33,497 nt of DNA from an uncultured bacterium (GCA_949293385.1 CASFDQ010000091.1:1-33497), one strand, 5' to 3'. Shown: positions 17,519 to 26,375, numbered from the stretch's first letter. Notes: a model not told the origin generated them from the sequence alone. Program-made: numbers and translations.

Positions 17519-19369
17519 GTGTACTATCCGTATAATTCACGCGATCCGCTTTATAAGTCTAAATTCGGAGCTGTAGCTTCGGGCGAAAGTCTGAAGCTAC
17601 GGCTTTTGCTCCATACAGATGCCCGCGTTCACGAGGCGTTTTTAAACCTTCGCAAGGACGGAGAAGATACCGTATATATTAAAATGACCCCTACCGAATG
17701 GAAAGAGGGATATCGAGTTTACGAGATAGAAAGAACCTTCGAGGAAGGGCTTTACTTCTACCGCTTCAGCTATACGAGCGATTACGGCGACTTTTACGTC
17801 ACCGCCTTCGAGCATAATATCGGTCACGTATCCGGCGAGGGCAGTTGGTGGCAGCTTACCTGCTACGAAAGGGATTATTCTACTCCCGACTGGATAAAGG
17901 GCGGAATTATTTATCAGATCTTCCCCGACCGCTTTAAAAACTCGGGAAAGAAAAAAACCGACCTACCCGAGGGCCGCTATCTTACCGCAAACTGGTATAA
18001 ACAGCCCGAATACCGTCAGCAAAACGGTCCCTGCTCCCTTAATAACGACTATTACGGCGGAGACCTTGAAGGAATTAGAGAAAAGCTCCCCTACCTTTCT
18101 GAGCTCGGGGTAAGCTGTATATACTTAAACCCAATATTCGAAGCCCACTCCAATCACCGCTACAACACCGCCGACTATTTAAAGATCGATCCGCTGCTTG
18201 GCACCGAAGATGACCTCAAAGCCCTTTGCGAAGAGGCAAAAAAACTTGGGATCTACGTTATTTTGGACGGGGTTTTCTCCCATACCGGCGACGACAGCGT
18301 TTACTTCAACAAGTATGGCCGTTACGGAAAGGGCGGCGCATACAATGACCGAAACTCTCCTTATTTCGGTTGGTTCAAGTTCAGAAATTGGCCCAATCAG
18401 TATCATTCCTGGTGGGGTATATCGACCCTTCCCGAAACTATTGAGGAAAACGAAGATTTCGACCGCTTTATAACGGGCGAGAACGGAGTTATACGATACT
18501 GGATGAAACGGGGAGTTAAGGGCTGGCGACTTGACGTTGCGGATGAGCTTCCCGACAGTATTCTCGACCATATAAGAGACGCTATTAAGGCCGAAGATCC
18601 CGAAGGCTTTTTGCTCGGGGAGGTATGGGAAGACGCCACGAATAAAATAAGCTACGGCAGCAGAAGAAGATACCTTCGCGGCCGTCAGCTCGATTCGGTT
18701 ATGAACTATCCCTTTGCCGACGCTATAATCGGTTACGTGAACGGCGGCGACGGAAAGGACTTTATCGACCGAATTGCCGATATATTAGAGGACTATCCCG
18801 TCGAGGCCACCAACGTTCTTATGAACCATTTAGGCACCCACGATACTCCTCGCCTTATGACCCGCCTCGGAACCGATGAATATCCTTCTTCGAGAGTTAA
18901 GCAGTCGGCCTCCTTTTTAAGCGAGGAGCAGTATGCCGAGGCCGTGAAGAAGCAGAAGCTTGCCGCGGTAATTCAGTATACCTTACCCGGCGTTCCCTCA
19001 CTCTACTACGGAGACGAAGCAGGACTCGAGGGCTTCGGCGACCCCTTCTGCAGAGCGGCATACCCCTGGGGCAAGGAAAACGGCGAGCTTGTAGAATTTT
19101 ATAAATGGCTCGGAGGCGTTAGAAGAAATAACGATATTTTAAAGGACGGAGTTTTCTACCCCGTGCTCGGAGGTCTCGGTTCTATGGCATTTATGCGCGT
19201 TAGAGAAGGCGAGAAGCTTCTCGTTGCCGCAAACCGCTGGAAGGAGACCGACTGGATAACCGTTCCCTTTGAGTTTGACGGCGCAGAGGTCATCTTCGGA
19301 AACAGGCCGCAGGGAGGCTATCTTGAGCTACCGCCTATGGGCTTTGCTATTCTTAAAATAAAGGAGTAA
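17519..19369 (+). CDS. GH13-family alpha-glucan hydrolase (neopullulanase/cyclomaltodextrinase-like)
   Basis: A 616-residue enzyme. Residues 1-115 form an N-terminal beta-sandwich as in CBM34-type cyclomaltodextrinases. The barrel starts at WIKGGIIYQIFPDRF. GH13 residues are complete: ILDGVFSH (region I), Asp339 in GWRLDVADE (nucleophile), Glu368 in LLGEVW (acid/base) and Asp442 in NHLGTHDTPR. A C-terminal beta domain ends at GFAILKIKE. There is no signal peptide, so it acts inside the cell on linear or cyclic maltodextrins and complements the phosphorylase. The GTG start follows CGGAGGAG. Neopullulanase, cyclomaltodextrinase and alpha-glucosidase activities cannot be told apart by eye. Confidence 0.9.
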   Translation: MYYPYNSRDPLYKSKFGAVASGESLKLRLLLHTDARVHEAFLNLRKDGEDTVYIKMTPTEWKEGYRVYEIERTFEEGLYFYRFSYTSDYGDFYVTAFEHNIGHVSGEGSWWQLTCYERDYSTPDWIKGGIIYQIFPDRFKNSGKKKTDLPEGRYLTANWYKQPEYRQQNGPCSLNNDYYGGDLEGIREKLPYLSELGVSCIYLNPIFEAHSNHRYNTADYLKIDPLLGTEDDLKALCEEAKKLGIYVILDGVFSHTGDDSVYFNKYGRYGKGGAYNDRNSPYFGWFKFRNWPNQYHSWWGISTLPETIEENEDFDRFITGENGVIRYWMKRGVKGWRLDVADELPDSILDHIRDAIKAEDPEGFLLGEVWEDATNKISYGSRRRYLRGRQLDSVMNYPFADAIIGYVNGGDGKDFIDRIADILEDYPVEATNVLMNHLGTHDTPRLMTRLGTDEYPSSRVKQSASFLSEEQYAEAVKKQKLAAVIQYTLPGVPSLYYGDEAGLEGFGDPFCRAAYPWGKENGELVEFYKWLGGVRRNNDILKDGVFYPVLGGLGSMAFMRVREGEKLLVAANRWKETDWITVPFEFDGAEVIFGNRPQGGYLELPPMGFAILKIKE

Positions 19370-19373
19370 CGGT

Positions 19374-20045
19374 ATGTTCAGATACGAGACCCATTTGCAC
19401 ACATATCCCGTAAGCCGTTGTGCCCAGGTAGGGGTCAGGGAGACCTTAGACTTCTATAAAAATATCGGATATCAAGGGGTTTTTATCACCAATCATTTTT
19501 TGGACGGTAATATAAATATCGATTCCGAAGCCTCCTTTGAGGAAAAGATAGAATTCTATTTTTCCGACTTCGAAGAGGGAAAAAAGCACGGTAAGGATAT
19601 AGAACTTGACGTTTTTTGCGGAATTGAGATGTCCTATAAGGGAACCGATTTCCTGATATACGGACTCGATAAAGAATGGTGGCTGGAACGTCCCGAAATA
19701 ATGCTAATGAAGAAAAGCGATCAGTTGCCCGTTTTAGCGTCAAACGGTGCTCTCGTCATTCAGGCACATCCCTTCAGAAACGCCTCTTACCTCGATCATA
19801 TAAGACTTTTTCCCGATCAGGTCCACGGAACAGAAGTAGTTAATTCCTGCAACGACGAGTTATCAAATAAAATGGCAGGAATATACGCAGAAAACTACGG
19901 TCTTCTCCCCTTCGCGGGAAGCGATAATCATATCGGAAGCCGCAAAACGAGCCTTTCAGGTGTTGAGACCTTCCGTCCCGTTAAGGATGAAAAGGATTTC
20001 GTCGATATTATTCTTTCTAAAGAATATAAAATATTTTCCGAATAA
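19374..20045 (+). CDS. PHP-domain metal-dependent phosphoesterase-like protein
   Basis: A 223-residue PHP-fold protein with the expected metal ligands: His7 and His9 (THLHT), His41 (TNHF), Glu85 (GIEMSY), His132 (QAHPFR), Glu154 and the Asp184-x-His186 pair (GSDNH). Family members hydrolyse phosphate esters or nucleotides such as histidinol phosphate or 3',5'-bisphosphates; the substrate here is unknown. It starts 4 nt after the GH13 stop and is the last gene before a hairpin terminator, so it is co-expressed with alpha-glucan breakdown. A role on a sugar phosphate is possible but is only inferred from position. Confidence 0.85.
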   Translation: MFRYETHLHTYPVSRCAQVGVRETLDFYKNIGYQGVFITNHFLDGNINIDSEASFEEKIEFYFSDFEEGKKHGKDIELDVFCGIEMSYKGTDFLIYGLDKEWWLERPEIMLMKKSDQLPVLASNGALVIQAHPFRNASYLDHIRLFPDQVHGTEVVNSCNDELSNKMAGIYAENYGLLPFAGSDNHIGSRKTSLSGVETFRPVKDEKDFVDIILSKEYKIFSE

Positions 20046-20048
20046 AAG

Positions 20049-20079
20049 AAGAGATTCGTTAACCGCTAACGAATCTCTT
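20049..20079. terminator. Bidirectional Rho-independent terminator
   Basis: A 13-bp perfect stem (20049-20061 with 20067-20079) with a 5-nt loop lies between the PHP stop (20045) and the convergent symporter stop (20085). T-rich sequence follows on both strands. Confidence 0.88.
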
Positions 20080-20084
20080 TTAAT

Positions 20085-21581
20085 TTATTCTTCGGAGCTT
20101 GAAATTTTCTTCTTTGCTTCGTAGCCGCGCATAATATCGAGGGCTTCTCCGCACATAGAAATTATTGCGATAGCGTTAAACACCGTCATAAGAGCGATAC
20201 CCACGTCGCTCAGCGCCCATACAGCCTCATAGGCGGCGAGACCGCCGATAAAGAGCATTAAAAGGGCGAAGATTTTAAACATCGTCTGATACTTCATCTT
20301 GTCGCCAAAGACGTAGGCGACGTTTGAACGGGCGTAGAAGAGAACGCCGATAAAGGTCGAGAAGGCAAAAAGCCAGAGGGTCACGGTTATGAAAATTCCG
20401 CCGAAATCGCCGAGATGATAGTTCATAGCGGTCTGAAGAAGGGACATTCCGCCAAGTCCGCCGGTTACCTCAGAGGGCACGAGCAGGATCAAAAACGCGG
20501 TACAGCTACAGATCACCAGCGTGTCGATAAATACGCCGAGAGACTGCATAAGGCCGCTTTTTGCAGGATGATCGGTGTCGGCCGCGGCCGCCGCACAGGG
20601 AGCCGAGCCCGAGCCTGCCTCGTTAGAGAAAAGGCCTCTCTGAACACCCGCCATTATTACGGCGCCGATTCCTCCGCCCGCCATCTCTCTTATACCGAAG
20701 GCTTCAGCAAAGATCCTGCCGAAAACGCCCGGAATTTTCGTAATATTTATAAATATTATTACAAGGGTTATAAGGAAAAACGCACCTGCCATAACGGGAA
20801 CCATAATATCAAGGACCTTTACGGTAGCGTTTTTACGAAGAACGATAACCGCCGCAAGAGCTACAAGCACGATTATGGTATAGATAGGCTTTATGCCAAA
20901 TTCGGCTTCTACCGCTTCGGTAACCGAGTTACCTACGATCTGACTTATACCGCACCAGCAAACGAGTCCCGAGATCGCAAAGAGTACGGCCAAAAAGGAT
21001 CTCTTAAGCTTTTTCTTTCCGATCTTTCCCATAAAGGCGTGTATGTAATAGGCAGGGCCGCCACGGTAGCCGCCGTAAATGGGGTCGCGCTCTTTATATT
21101 TCTGAGCAAGGACGGCCTCGATAAAAGCGGTAGCAGAGCCGACTATTGCGGTCACCCACATCCAGAAAACTGCACCTGCACCACCGACGGTTATTGCGGC
21201 AACGACGCCTGCGAGATTTCCCATTCCGACCCTGGTCGCGGTAGAGACGATAAGGGCCTGCCAGCCCGAGAGGGCTTTTTTATCCTTCTTACCGCTTTTT
21301 TCGGTAACGGTACGGATCATATTAGGGAAATGACGCACCTGAAGAAATCTCGTTCTTACCGTAAAGAATATACCCATAGCAACGAGGATGATTACAAGCA
21401 GGGATATTTCGAGCTTGTTCCCCGAGCCCGTAGGTATAGAAATGATGGCGTTATTAAAAATTCCATAAATAAACAGAACTATCTCTTCAAAAACGCCGTA
21501 AATCGCTTCTCCTGCGGAGGATAGCGCGGCACCGACCGAGGAAAACCAATCGGACACCGAAACTAAAAGAAGATTTAACAT
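20085..21581 (-). CDS. AGCS-family sodium:alanine/glycine symporter
   Basis: A 498-residue transporter with about ten membrane helices. AGCS hallmarks are GVVAAITVGGAGAVFWMWV, the EAVLAQKYKERD loop with YGGYRGGPAYYI, and GLFSNEAGSGSAPCAAAAA. It imports alanine, glycine or a related small amino acid with sodium. Residues 1-45 are an N-terminal extension with an extra hydrophobic stretch, common in Clostridia. The ATG follows AAAGGAAAAAG. It lies 47 bp downstream of sfsA on the same strand and may be partly co-transcribed. A terminator hairpin follows its stop. The exact substrate is not readable from sequence. Confidence 0.93.
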   Translation of the reverse strand: MLNLLLVSVSDWFSSVGAALSSAGEAIYGVFEEIVLFIYGIFNNAIISIPTGSGNKLEISLLVIILVAMGIFFTVRTRFLQVRHFPNMIRTVTEKSGKKDKKALSGWQALIVSTATRVGMGNLAGVVAAITVGGAGAVFWMWVTAIVGSATAFIEAVLAQKYKERDPIYGGYRGGPAYYIHAFMGKIGKKKLKRSFLAVLFAISGLVCWCGISQIVGNSVTEAVEAEFGIKPIYTIIVLVALAAVIVLRKNATVKVLDIMVPVMAGAFFLITLVIIFINITKIPGVFGRIFAEAFGIREMAGGGIGAVIMAGVQRGLFSNEAGSGSAPCAAAAADTDHPAKSGLMQSLGVFIDTLVICSCTAFLILLVPSEVTGGLGGMSLLQTAMNYHLGDFGGIFITVTLWLFAFSTFIGVLFYARSNVAYVFGDKMKYQTMFKIFALLMLFIGGLAAYEAVWALSDVGIALMTVFNAIAIISMCGEALDIMRGYEAKKKISSSEE

Positions 21582-21628
21582 AATAACTTTTTCCTTTGTT
21601 TTTTGTACTTGAGTTATTGTAACATAGT

Positions 21629-22309
21629 TTAAAATTTAAAGCAAGGGGGGTTATTTTCCCCCACACAGATAAGCTCGTCCTCGGCCACACTGCAGGTCAG
21701 ATACAACACCTTGACCCCCGACTTTTCGGCGGCCGAAAGAGCTTCTCCGAACTCGGGATGAGTCGAGATATTAGGTCTCACCTCGGTTATACCCTCCATC
21801 TGAATGACGAAGGCCACAAAGCAGTTATAGCCCTCCCTTTGCAGGGCGGCAAGCTCACGGAGGTGCTTTACTCCCCTATCAGTAGGGGCGTCGGGAAAAT
21901 AGCCTATGCCGTCTATCTCCAAGGTACAGCCCTTGACCTCCAAAAGGTATTTTTCGCTACCCTTTTCCATATAGAAATCAATTCGGGAGTTGCCTATGGT
22001 GTATTCGGGCTTTATATAGTCGAAGTCCTTCGTTTTAAGCCACTCATAGGCCACCTTATTAGGAGCCTGTGAATCGATATTAACGAGACCGAGGCCCTCT
22101 TTATATACGGCGATAAGGTCGTATTTTGTTTTACGGGAAGGACTACCCGAGACCTCTAAAACAACCTCTGCACCGGGAAGCAAAAGCTCCTTACAGCGAC
22201 CCGTATTCTTAACGTGCACCGTCTCACGCTTTCCGTCTGTCTCGACCGTTGCTATAAATCGGTTTGGTCTTTCGATAAATCTTCCTTTAACTGTTTTTTT
22301 ATATTGCAT
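21629..22309 (-). CDS. sfsA: SfsA-family DNA/RNA nuclease
   Basis: A 226-residue protein with the SfsA layout: an N-terminal OB-like part with RFIERPNRFIATV and HVKNTGRCKELLLPG, then a nuclease-like core with SRIDFYME, YLLEVKGCTL, and the signature FPDAPTDRGVKHLREL. The Asp, Glu and Lys of the PD-(D/E)XK-like centre are present (IDF...EVKG). E. coli SfsA was first described as a sugar-fermentation stimulator, and later reports assign nuclease activity. The ribosome site before the ATG is poor, and the gene begins 12 bp after the PocR-AraC stop, so it may depend on read-through. Confidence 0.93.
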   Translation of the reverse strand: MQYKKTVKGRFIERPNRFIATVETDGKRETVHVKNTGRCKELLLPGAEVVLEVSGSPSRKTKYDLIAVYKEGLGLVNIDSQAPNKVAYEWLKTKDFDYIKPEYTIGNSRIDFYMEKGSEKYLLEVKGCTLEIDGIGYFPDAPTDRGVKHLRELAALQREGYNCFVAFVIQMEGITEVRPNISTHPEFGEALSAAEKSGVKVLYLTCSVAEDELICVGENNPPCFKF

Positions 22310-22321
22310 TTTGCCGACAAA

Positions 22322-23149
22322 CTAACTCTCTTTCATTGCTTTTCTGAATCTAAGGGGGGACGTTCCCTTTAGCTTTTTAAAGTTTGCGCCGAAATAGGCG
22401 GCGGTCGAAAAGCCTACCTCGGCAGATATCTGCTCCACCGACATATCGGTATTTATAAGAAGCCTTTCGGCGGCTTCGATGCGTTTTTTCGTTATATATT
22501 CGCTTACCGTCATACCGAACTCTTTTTTTAAGCCTCTGTAGAGGGTGTTTTTGGAGATATTCCCCTTTCGCGATATATCCTCTACGCTCAGCGGTTCGGA
22601 AAGATTATTTTCGATATACTCTACCGCCATACGTATACTTAGATCATAGCTCGGTTTAAGCATATTTTCAAGGAGAATAAACTTTGCAAGCATCTCGGCG
22701 ACTCCTCCGATGCTTTTAATTTTTTCTTCGGTGAAAACGGGTAACGAGCTATAATGAACATTCAGTTTTTCGGTATCTGTGCCGATGCTCGCAAGGTAAT
22801 CTTTAATATCCTCAAAAGCCTTGTCGGTCTTCATCTGACCTAGGATCAGATAGCCGATTAGCTCCTTTTCATATATTACGGGCACGGCAAGGTCGGCAAG
22901 ACCCGCGTGACAGAGCCGCATTTCGGGTTTAAGGCTTTTAGCGCACCGTTCGATAAGAAGCTTGTCCGAATTTGAGCAGGCCGATTTCCCCTTAGAATTT
23001 TTCTGAATCTCGGCGCAGTAGCTGTTCTGAGAAAATACGACGCCCAGCGAGGTAAGATCTGCCTTTAAAAACTGAACGTTTATGCCGGTTGCGTTTACGA
23101 AATCCTTAAGGGCGGTATTTATCTTTTCCTTATCGTAGTTTATAAGCAT
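22322..23149 (-). CDS. PocR-sensor AraC-family regulator
   Basis: A 275-residue regulator. Residues 1-145 match the PocR ligand-sensing domain with its cysteine set (SYCAEI, SACSNSD, ERCAKS, MRLCHAGL) followed by DLAVPVIYEKELIGYLILGQ. The C-terminal 100 residues are an AraC double helix-turn-helix (EDISRKGNISKNTLYRGLKK; VEQISAEVGFSTAAYFGANF; then GTSPLRFRKAM). PocR domains bind small polyol-like inducers in propanediol or glycerol systems, or related compounds. The gene is divergent from a glycosidase-like/transporter pair, with a 13-bp inverted repeat between them, and is the natural candidate for their activator. The cysteines might hold a metal or a redox centre. Confidence 0.92.
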   Translation of the reverse strand: MLINYDKEKINTALKDFVNATGINVQFLKADLTSLGVVFSQNSYCAEIQKNSKGKSACSNSDKLLIERCAKSLKPEMRLCHAGLADLAVPVIYEKELIGYLILGQMKTDKAFEDIKDYLASIGTDTEKLNVHYSSLPVFTEEKIKSIGGVAEMLAKFILLENMLKPSYDLSIRMAVEYIENNLSEPLSVEDISRKGNISKNTLYRGLKKEFGMTVSEYITKKRIEAAERLLINTDMSVEQISAEVGFSTAAYFGANFKKLKGTSPLRFRKAMKES

Positions 23150-23188
23150 ATTCTCACTTCCCTGCTCTCATTATATCTTAGGCGGATG

Positions 23189-23231
23189 AAAATATCAATA
23201 TTTTTATCTTTTGGGAAGATATTGATATTTT
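23189..23231. promoter_or_regulatory. Long inverted repeat, likely operator of the divergent PocR-AraC region
   Basis: Perfect 13-bp arms at 23189-23201 and 23219-23231 (core AATATCAATAT) with a 17-bp spacer. It lies in the 154-bp divergent region, ending 16 bp upstream of the candidate -35 of the glycosidase-like gene. That is a typical place for an AraC-type activator. Confidence 0.6.
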
Positions 23232-23247
23232 AAGGTGCTATTTTATG

Positions 23248-23276
23248 TTTAAAAATATGCCGTTTTATCTTATAAT
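23248..23276 (+). promoter_or_regulatory. Promoter of the glycosidase-like/DMT pair
   Basis: TTTAAA (23248-23253), a 17-bp spacer and a perfect TATAAT (23271-23276). The weak -35 suits an activator-dependent promoter. Confidence 0.5.
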
Positions 23277-23303
23277 GGTCTCAAATAACATAGGAGTGAT
23301 TTT

Positions 23304-25187
23304 ATGTCAAAGCTCAGCGCGCCTATAAATATGGAGACCGTAACCGAGGAAAATATATCCCTTTACCTCGATATGCTCAAAAAATGCGGCATTGAACGCG
23401 TGTTTTTGATTGAAGGCTCCCTTCCTTATCATAGTTCCTCTGTTTTTTACAGAGATCCCGAAAAGGTTCGCCTTTGCGTCAGAGAGTTTAAAAAGGTCTG
23501 TAGCGAGGTCGGATTTTGGTTTTCGACAATGGGCCACGGCGGCGCTCTTAACTTTATGGACGAAAAGCTTGACCCCCGTCTTTATACGCCCTGTGCCGGC
23601 GTAAACGGAGAAATATCCGATCACGGATATTGCGTGCTTGATGAAAACTTCAGAAGAGATCTGGGCGAAGGCGTTAAGAAAATGGCCGAATTCGGTCCCG
23701 ACATAATGATGCTCGACGACGATTTTCGCCTAAACAGAAACCGTTATTATTTTGGCTGCTTCTGTCCCCTTCATCTTAAGGAATATTATAAGCGCATCGG
23801 CGAAGAGGTTCCGAGAGAAAAGCTTGAGGAGCTTATTTTACAGGGCGGCAAAAACAAATACCGCTCCGAATTTATGCGTCTTATGAGAGATACAATGCTC
23901 GGTACTGCAGCATATCTCAGAGAAAAGGTAAACGAGGTCGACCCGAAAATTCGTCTCAGCTCCTCTATTTGTCAGGAGATGTGGGATGCGAATGGCTTCG
24001 ATATCATCGAGCTTGCAAAAACCTTTGCGGGTGACACAAAACCTTTCGTTCGTATCGCAGGCGCACCCTACTGGAATACCAATATTATCCCCACCGTTGA
24101 GCTTTGTCGCAATCAGCTCAAATGGCTCGAGGACAGCGGCGTTGAGACCATGCTTGAAGGTGACACCTATCCCCGTCCCCGATATAACGTTCCCTCCAAG
24201 CCCTTAGAGCTTTTCGACCTTTTACATCTTGCAAACGGAAGTAATGCGGGACTTTTAAACTATATTTTCGACTATAATCAAAAGCCCGAATACGAAACGG
24301 GTTACGTAGAAAGGTTCCTCCGTAATCAGCCCCTAAGACGCGACACCGTTAAGCTTTTCGAAGGAAAAAAGCCCGTCGGTGTACGGGTCTTTCAGCACCA
24401 CCGCCTTTTTGAAAACTGGGATCTGCCCCGAAGAAAGGTTGATAATATCTTCCGTAAAATATGCGGTTCGGGAACCTCTTCCTGGAGCGAGCTGCTTTCC
24501 AAAAACTCCATTCCCGTTGCCTTTGACGGAGACCTTCCCCTTTTCGTTACCGGCGAGCACGCAAAATATATAAATAAAGAAGACCTTAAAAACGGTGCCA
24601 TTCTTGACGCACAGGCGGCTGAGATCCTTAAAAACAGAGGCTTCGACACGGGACTTATTAAATTTGAGAAGATCGCACCCCAAAGCGAATTTTATCTAAA
24701 GGATGGCGACGAGATCAAAAACTTCTCTCAGGTCTGCGCCTGTGCCCTTTACTGTAACGAGGAAGCGGAGATCCTTACCGCATATCGACCGAACGACCTG
24801 GCTGCCTCATATTTTTATAAAAACGCAGAAGGTCTTCAGTTTCTTGTGTTTGGCTTTGACCATTTTGCAAGCGGTGCTTCGGCAAACTATTTCTGCAACT
24901 ATTACCGTCAGGCACAGATAGTTGAAGGTATTGAAAAAATGGGCAAAAAGCTTCCTGCGGTATCTTTTAAAAATCCCAACCTTTACATACTTGCCGCTAA
25001 AAGCGAAAGCTCTATGGCGGTGGCAATAGCAAACGTATCCCTTGACGATATATTTTCTCCCGAAATTGCCCTCGACAAGGAATACAGCGAAATCAAATTT
25101 ATAAACTGCAGCGGCCGCCTTGAGGGAAACAAGGTCATCCTTTCGGACATTACCCCCTACGGTTTTGCGGCATTTGAGGTGAAGTAA
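23304..25187 (+). CDS. TIM-barrel glycoside-hydrolase-like protein of unknown specificity
   Basis: A 627-residue soluble protein. The N-terminal 330 residues look like a (beta/alpha)8 barrel: repeated strand ends (IERVFLIEG, VGFWFSTMGHGG, PDIMMLDDDFRLN, VETMLEGDTYPRP). A GCFCPLHLKEYYKRIG segment resembles the cysteine-bearing loops of GH42-like proteins. Middle and C-terminal parts resemble a flavodoxin-like/trimerisation domain (LPLFVTGEHA, GAILDAQAAEIL) and a closing beta domain. Acidic residues in LDDDFR and LEGDT could be catalytic, but I cannot assign them. No signal peptide, so it would act on an imported compound. AGGAGTG precedes the ATG. It is followed after 1 nt by a DMT transporter and controlled, probably, by the divergent PocR-AraC protein. 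Confidence 0.7.
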   Translation: MSKLSAPINMETVTEENISLYLDMLKKCGIERVFLIEGSLPYHSSSVFYRDPEKVRLCVREFKKVCSEVGFWFSTMGHGGALNFMDEKLDPRLYTPCAGVNGEISDHGYCVLDENFRRDLGEGVKKMAEFGPDIMMLDDDFRLNRNRYYFGCFCPLHLKEYYKRIGEEVPREKLEELILQGGKNKYRSEFMRLMRDTMLGTAAYLREKVNEVDPKIRLSSSICQEMWDANGFDIIELAKTFAGDTKPFVRIAGAPYWNTNIIPTVELCRNQLKWLEDSGVETMLEGDTYPRPRYNVPSKPLELFDLLHLANGSNAGLLNYIFDYNQKPEYETGYVERFLRNQPLRRDTVKLFEGKKPVGVRVFQHHRLFENWDLPRRKVDNIFRKICGSGTSSWSELLSKNSIPVAFDGDLPLFVTGEHAKYINKEDLKNGAILDAQAAEILKNRGFDTGLIKFEKIAPQSEFYLKDGDEIKNFSQVCACALYCNEEAEILTAYRPNDLAASYFYKNAEGLQFLVFGFDHFASGASANYFCNYYRQAQIVEGIEKMGKKLPAVSFKNPNLYILAAKSESSMAVAIANVSLDDIFSPEIALDKEYSEIKFINCSGRLEGNKVILSDITPYGFAAFEVK

Positions 25188-25188
25188 T

Positions 25189-26055
25189 ATGGAAATGGCG
25201 GCATTACTTACAGCCTCGGTGATCGGTTGCACAATTCAGCAGATTGCCAAAAAGGCTTATAATAAAAAAATTGCGGGAGGTACCTTTACCTTTACCGCAA
25301 TGAGCATTCTTTTCGCCCTTGTTATATTTATCATTTCGGCAGGCGGAAAATTTAATTTCAACCTCGAAATTTTACCCTTCGCGCTGGGCTTTGCCCTTTC
25401 CTATGGCGCCGCATCAATCGGTTCTTTCCTCGCGATAGGCACAGGACCTTTATCCATAACCTCCATGATCGTTCAGTATTCCCTTATAATTCCGACCATT
25501 TACGGACTTTGCACGGGTGACGAGGCATCCCCCTTCCTTTACGTAGGTCTCGGACTTCTCTTCATTTCTCTTTTCCTCGTTAATATCGAGAAAAAGGGAG
25601 AGGAGAAAAAGATCACCCTTAAATGGGGGATATTTGCCCTTCTCGCCTTCTTCGGAAACGGACTTTGCTCTACCGTGCAGAAGGCGCAGCAGGACGTTTT
25701 CGTTACCGAGCAGAATCCCGACGGATATAAGAGCGAATTTATGATAATCGCACTTATTGTTTCCTTAGTATCCATTGCGATTGCGGCTCTTATATTTGAG
25801 AAAAAAGGGCTCGGCGCTAAAATCAAGACCGGCGCCCACTGGTATATTATCTGCGGTCTTGCAAACGGTCTTGTAAATCTTTTTGTAATAATGCTTGCAA
25901 AATACGAAGCTTCTATCGTATTCCCCGTTATTTCGGCAGGTGGAATCGTTGCAACTGCTCTCGTAGGAATATTCATCTATAAGGAAAAGCTCTCGGTTAT
26001 GCAGATCATAGGAATGGTTCTTGGTACCTCGTCGATAGTTTTTTTGAATCTATAA
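25189..26055 (+). CDS. EamA/DMT-like transporter
   Basis: A 288-residue integral membrane protein with about ten helices in the DMT pattern. The C-terminal helix region (IVFPVISAGGIVATALVGIFIYKEKLS) is the typical EamA end. The first half lacks the strong tryptophan motif of many EamA proteins, so it belongs to a divergent branch. Its ATG begins 1 nt after the stop of the upstream gene (TAATATG), so translation is coupled. It presumably carries the substrate or product of the glycosidase-like enzyme. A terminator follows 20 bp after its stop. Confidence 0.82.
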   Translation: MEMAALLTASVIGCTIQQIAKKAYNKKIAGGTFTFTAMSILFALVIFIISAGGKFNFNLEILPFALGFALSYGAASIGSFLAIGTGPLSITSMIVQYSLIIPTIYGLCTGDEASPFLYVGLGLLFISLFLVNIEKKGEEKKITLKWGIFALLAFFGNGLCSTVQKAQQDVFVTEQNPDGYKSEFMIIALIVSLVSIAIAALIFEKKGLGAKIKTGAHWYIICGLANGLVNLFVIMLAKYEASIVFPVISAGGIVATALVGIFIYKEKLSVMQIIGMVLGTSSIVFLNL

Positions 26056-26075
26056 TAGGTCTGCATATTAAAAAG

Positions 26076-26107
26076 AACGGCTGTGATCAATTTGAATCAC
26101 AGCCGTT
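26076..26107. terminator. Bidirectional Rho-independent terminator
   Basis: A perfect 12-bp stem AACGGCTGTGAT/ATCACAGCCGTT with an 8-nt loop, followed by TTGTTTTATTTT on the plus strand. On the minus strand it lies 39 bp past the XRE gene and is followed by CTTTTTAAT. Confidence 0.92.
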
Positions 26108-26145
26108 TGTTTTATTTTACCGCAAAGGATCTTGGGGTAACCCTT

Positions 26146-26358
26146 TTATTCTCTATCAGCCAGTCCGATCAAATAATCAGCAGAAACCTTAAAAAACCGA
26201 CAAAAAGCAATTATATCATCCAGCGAGGGCTCGCATTTTCCGCACTCTATATAGGATATTTTACGCTGAGTCATATTGACAGCTTTTCCAAGCTGACTCT
26301 GATTCATATCCTTATCATCACGCAAATTTCTGATTTTGTCTCCAAAAGAAAGCTCCAC
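26146..26358 (-). CDS. Small XRE-family HTH regulator (70 residues)
   Basis: A 70-residue protein consisting of one Cro/CI-type helix-turn-helix domain: FGDKIRNLRDDKDMNQSQLG, AVNMTQRKISYIECGKCEPS, DDIIAFCRFFKVSADYLIGL. No effector domain is present, so it likely works as a simple dimeric repressor, as in phage-like or toxin-antitoxin-like switches. The GTG at 26358 follows GGGGTGAT; a TTG at 26376 is in frame but lies at the -10 element. The tandem operators just upstream suggest autoregulation. It is divergent from the subtilase/cohesin module. No partner toxin or metallopeptidase gene is next to it. Confidence 0.87.
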   Translation of the reverse strand: MELSFGDKIRNLRDDKDMNQSQLGKAVNMTQRKISYIECGKCEPSLDDIIAFCRFFKVSADYLIGLADRE

Positions 26359-26375
26359 GATATCACCCCAAAACA

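Noticed and set aside
20415..21524. A 369-codon open frame on the plus strand
   Set aside because: It is wholly antisense to the AGCS symporter, has no ribosome site, and its composition (many Arg, His, Gly) is that of a shadow frame.
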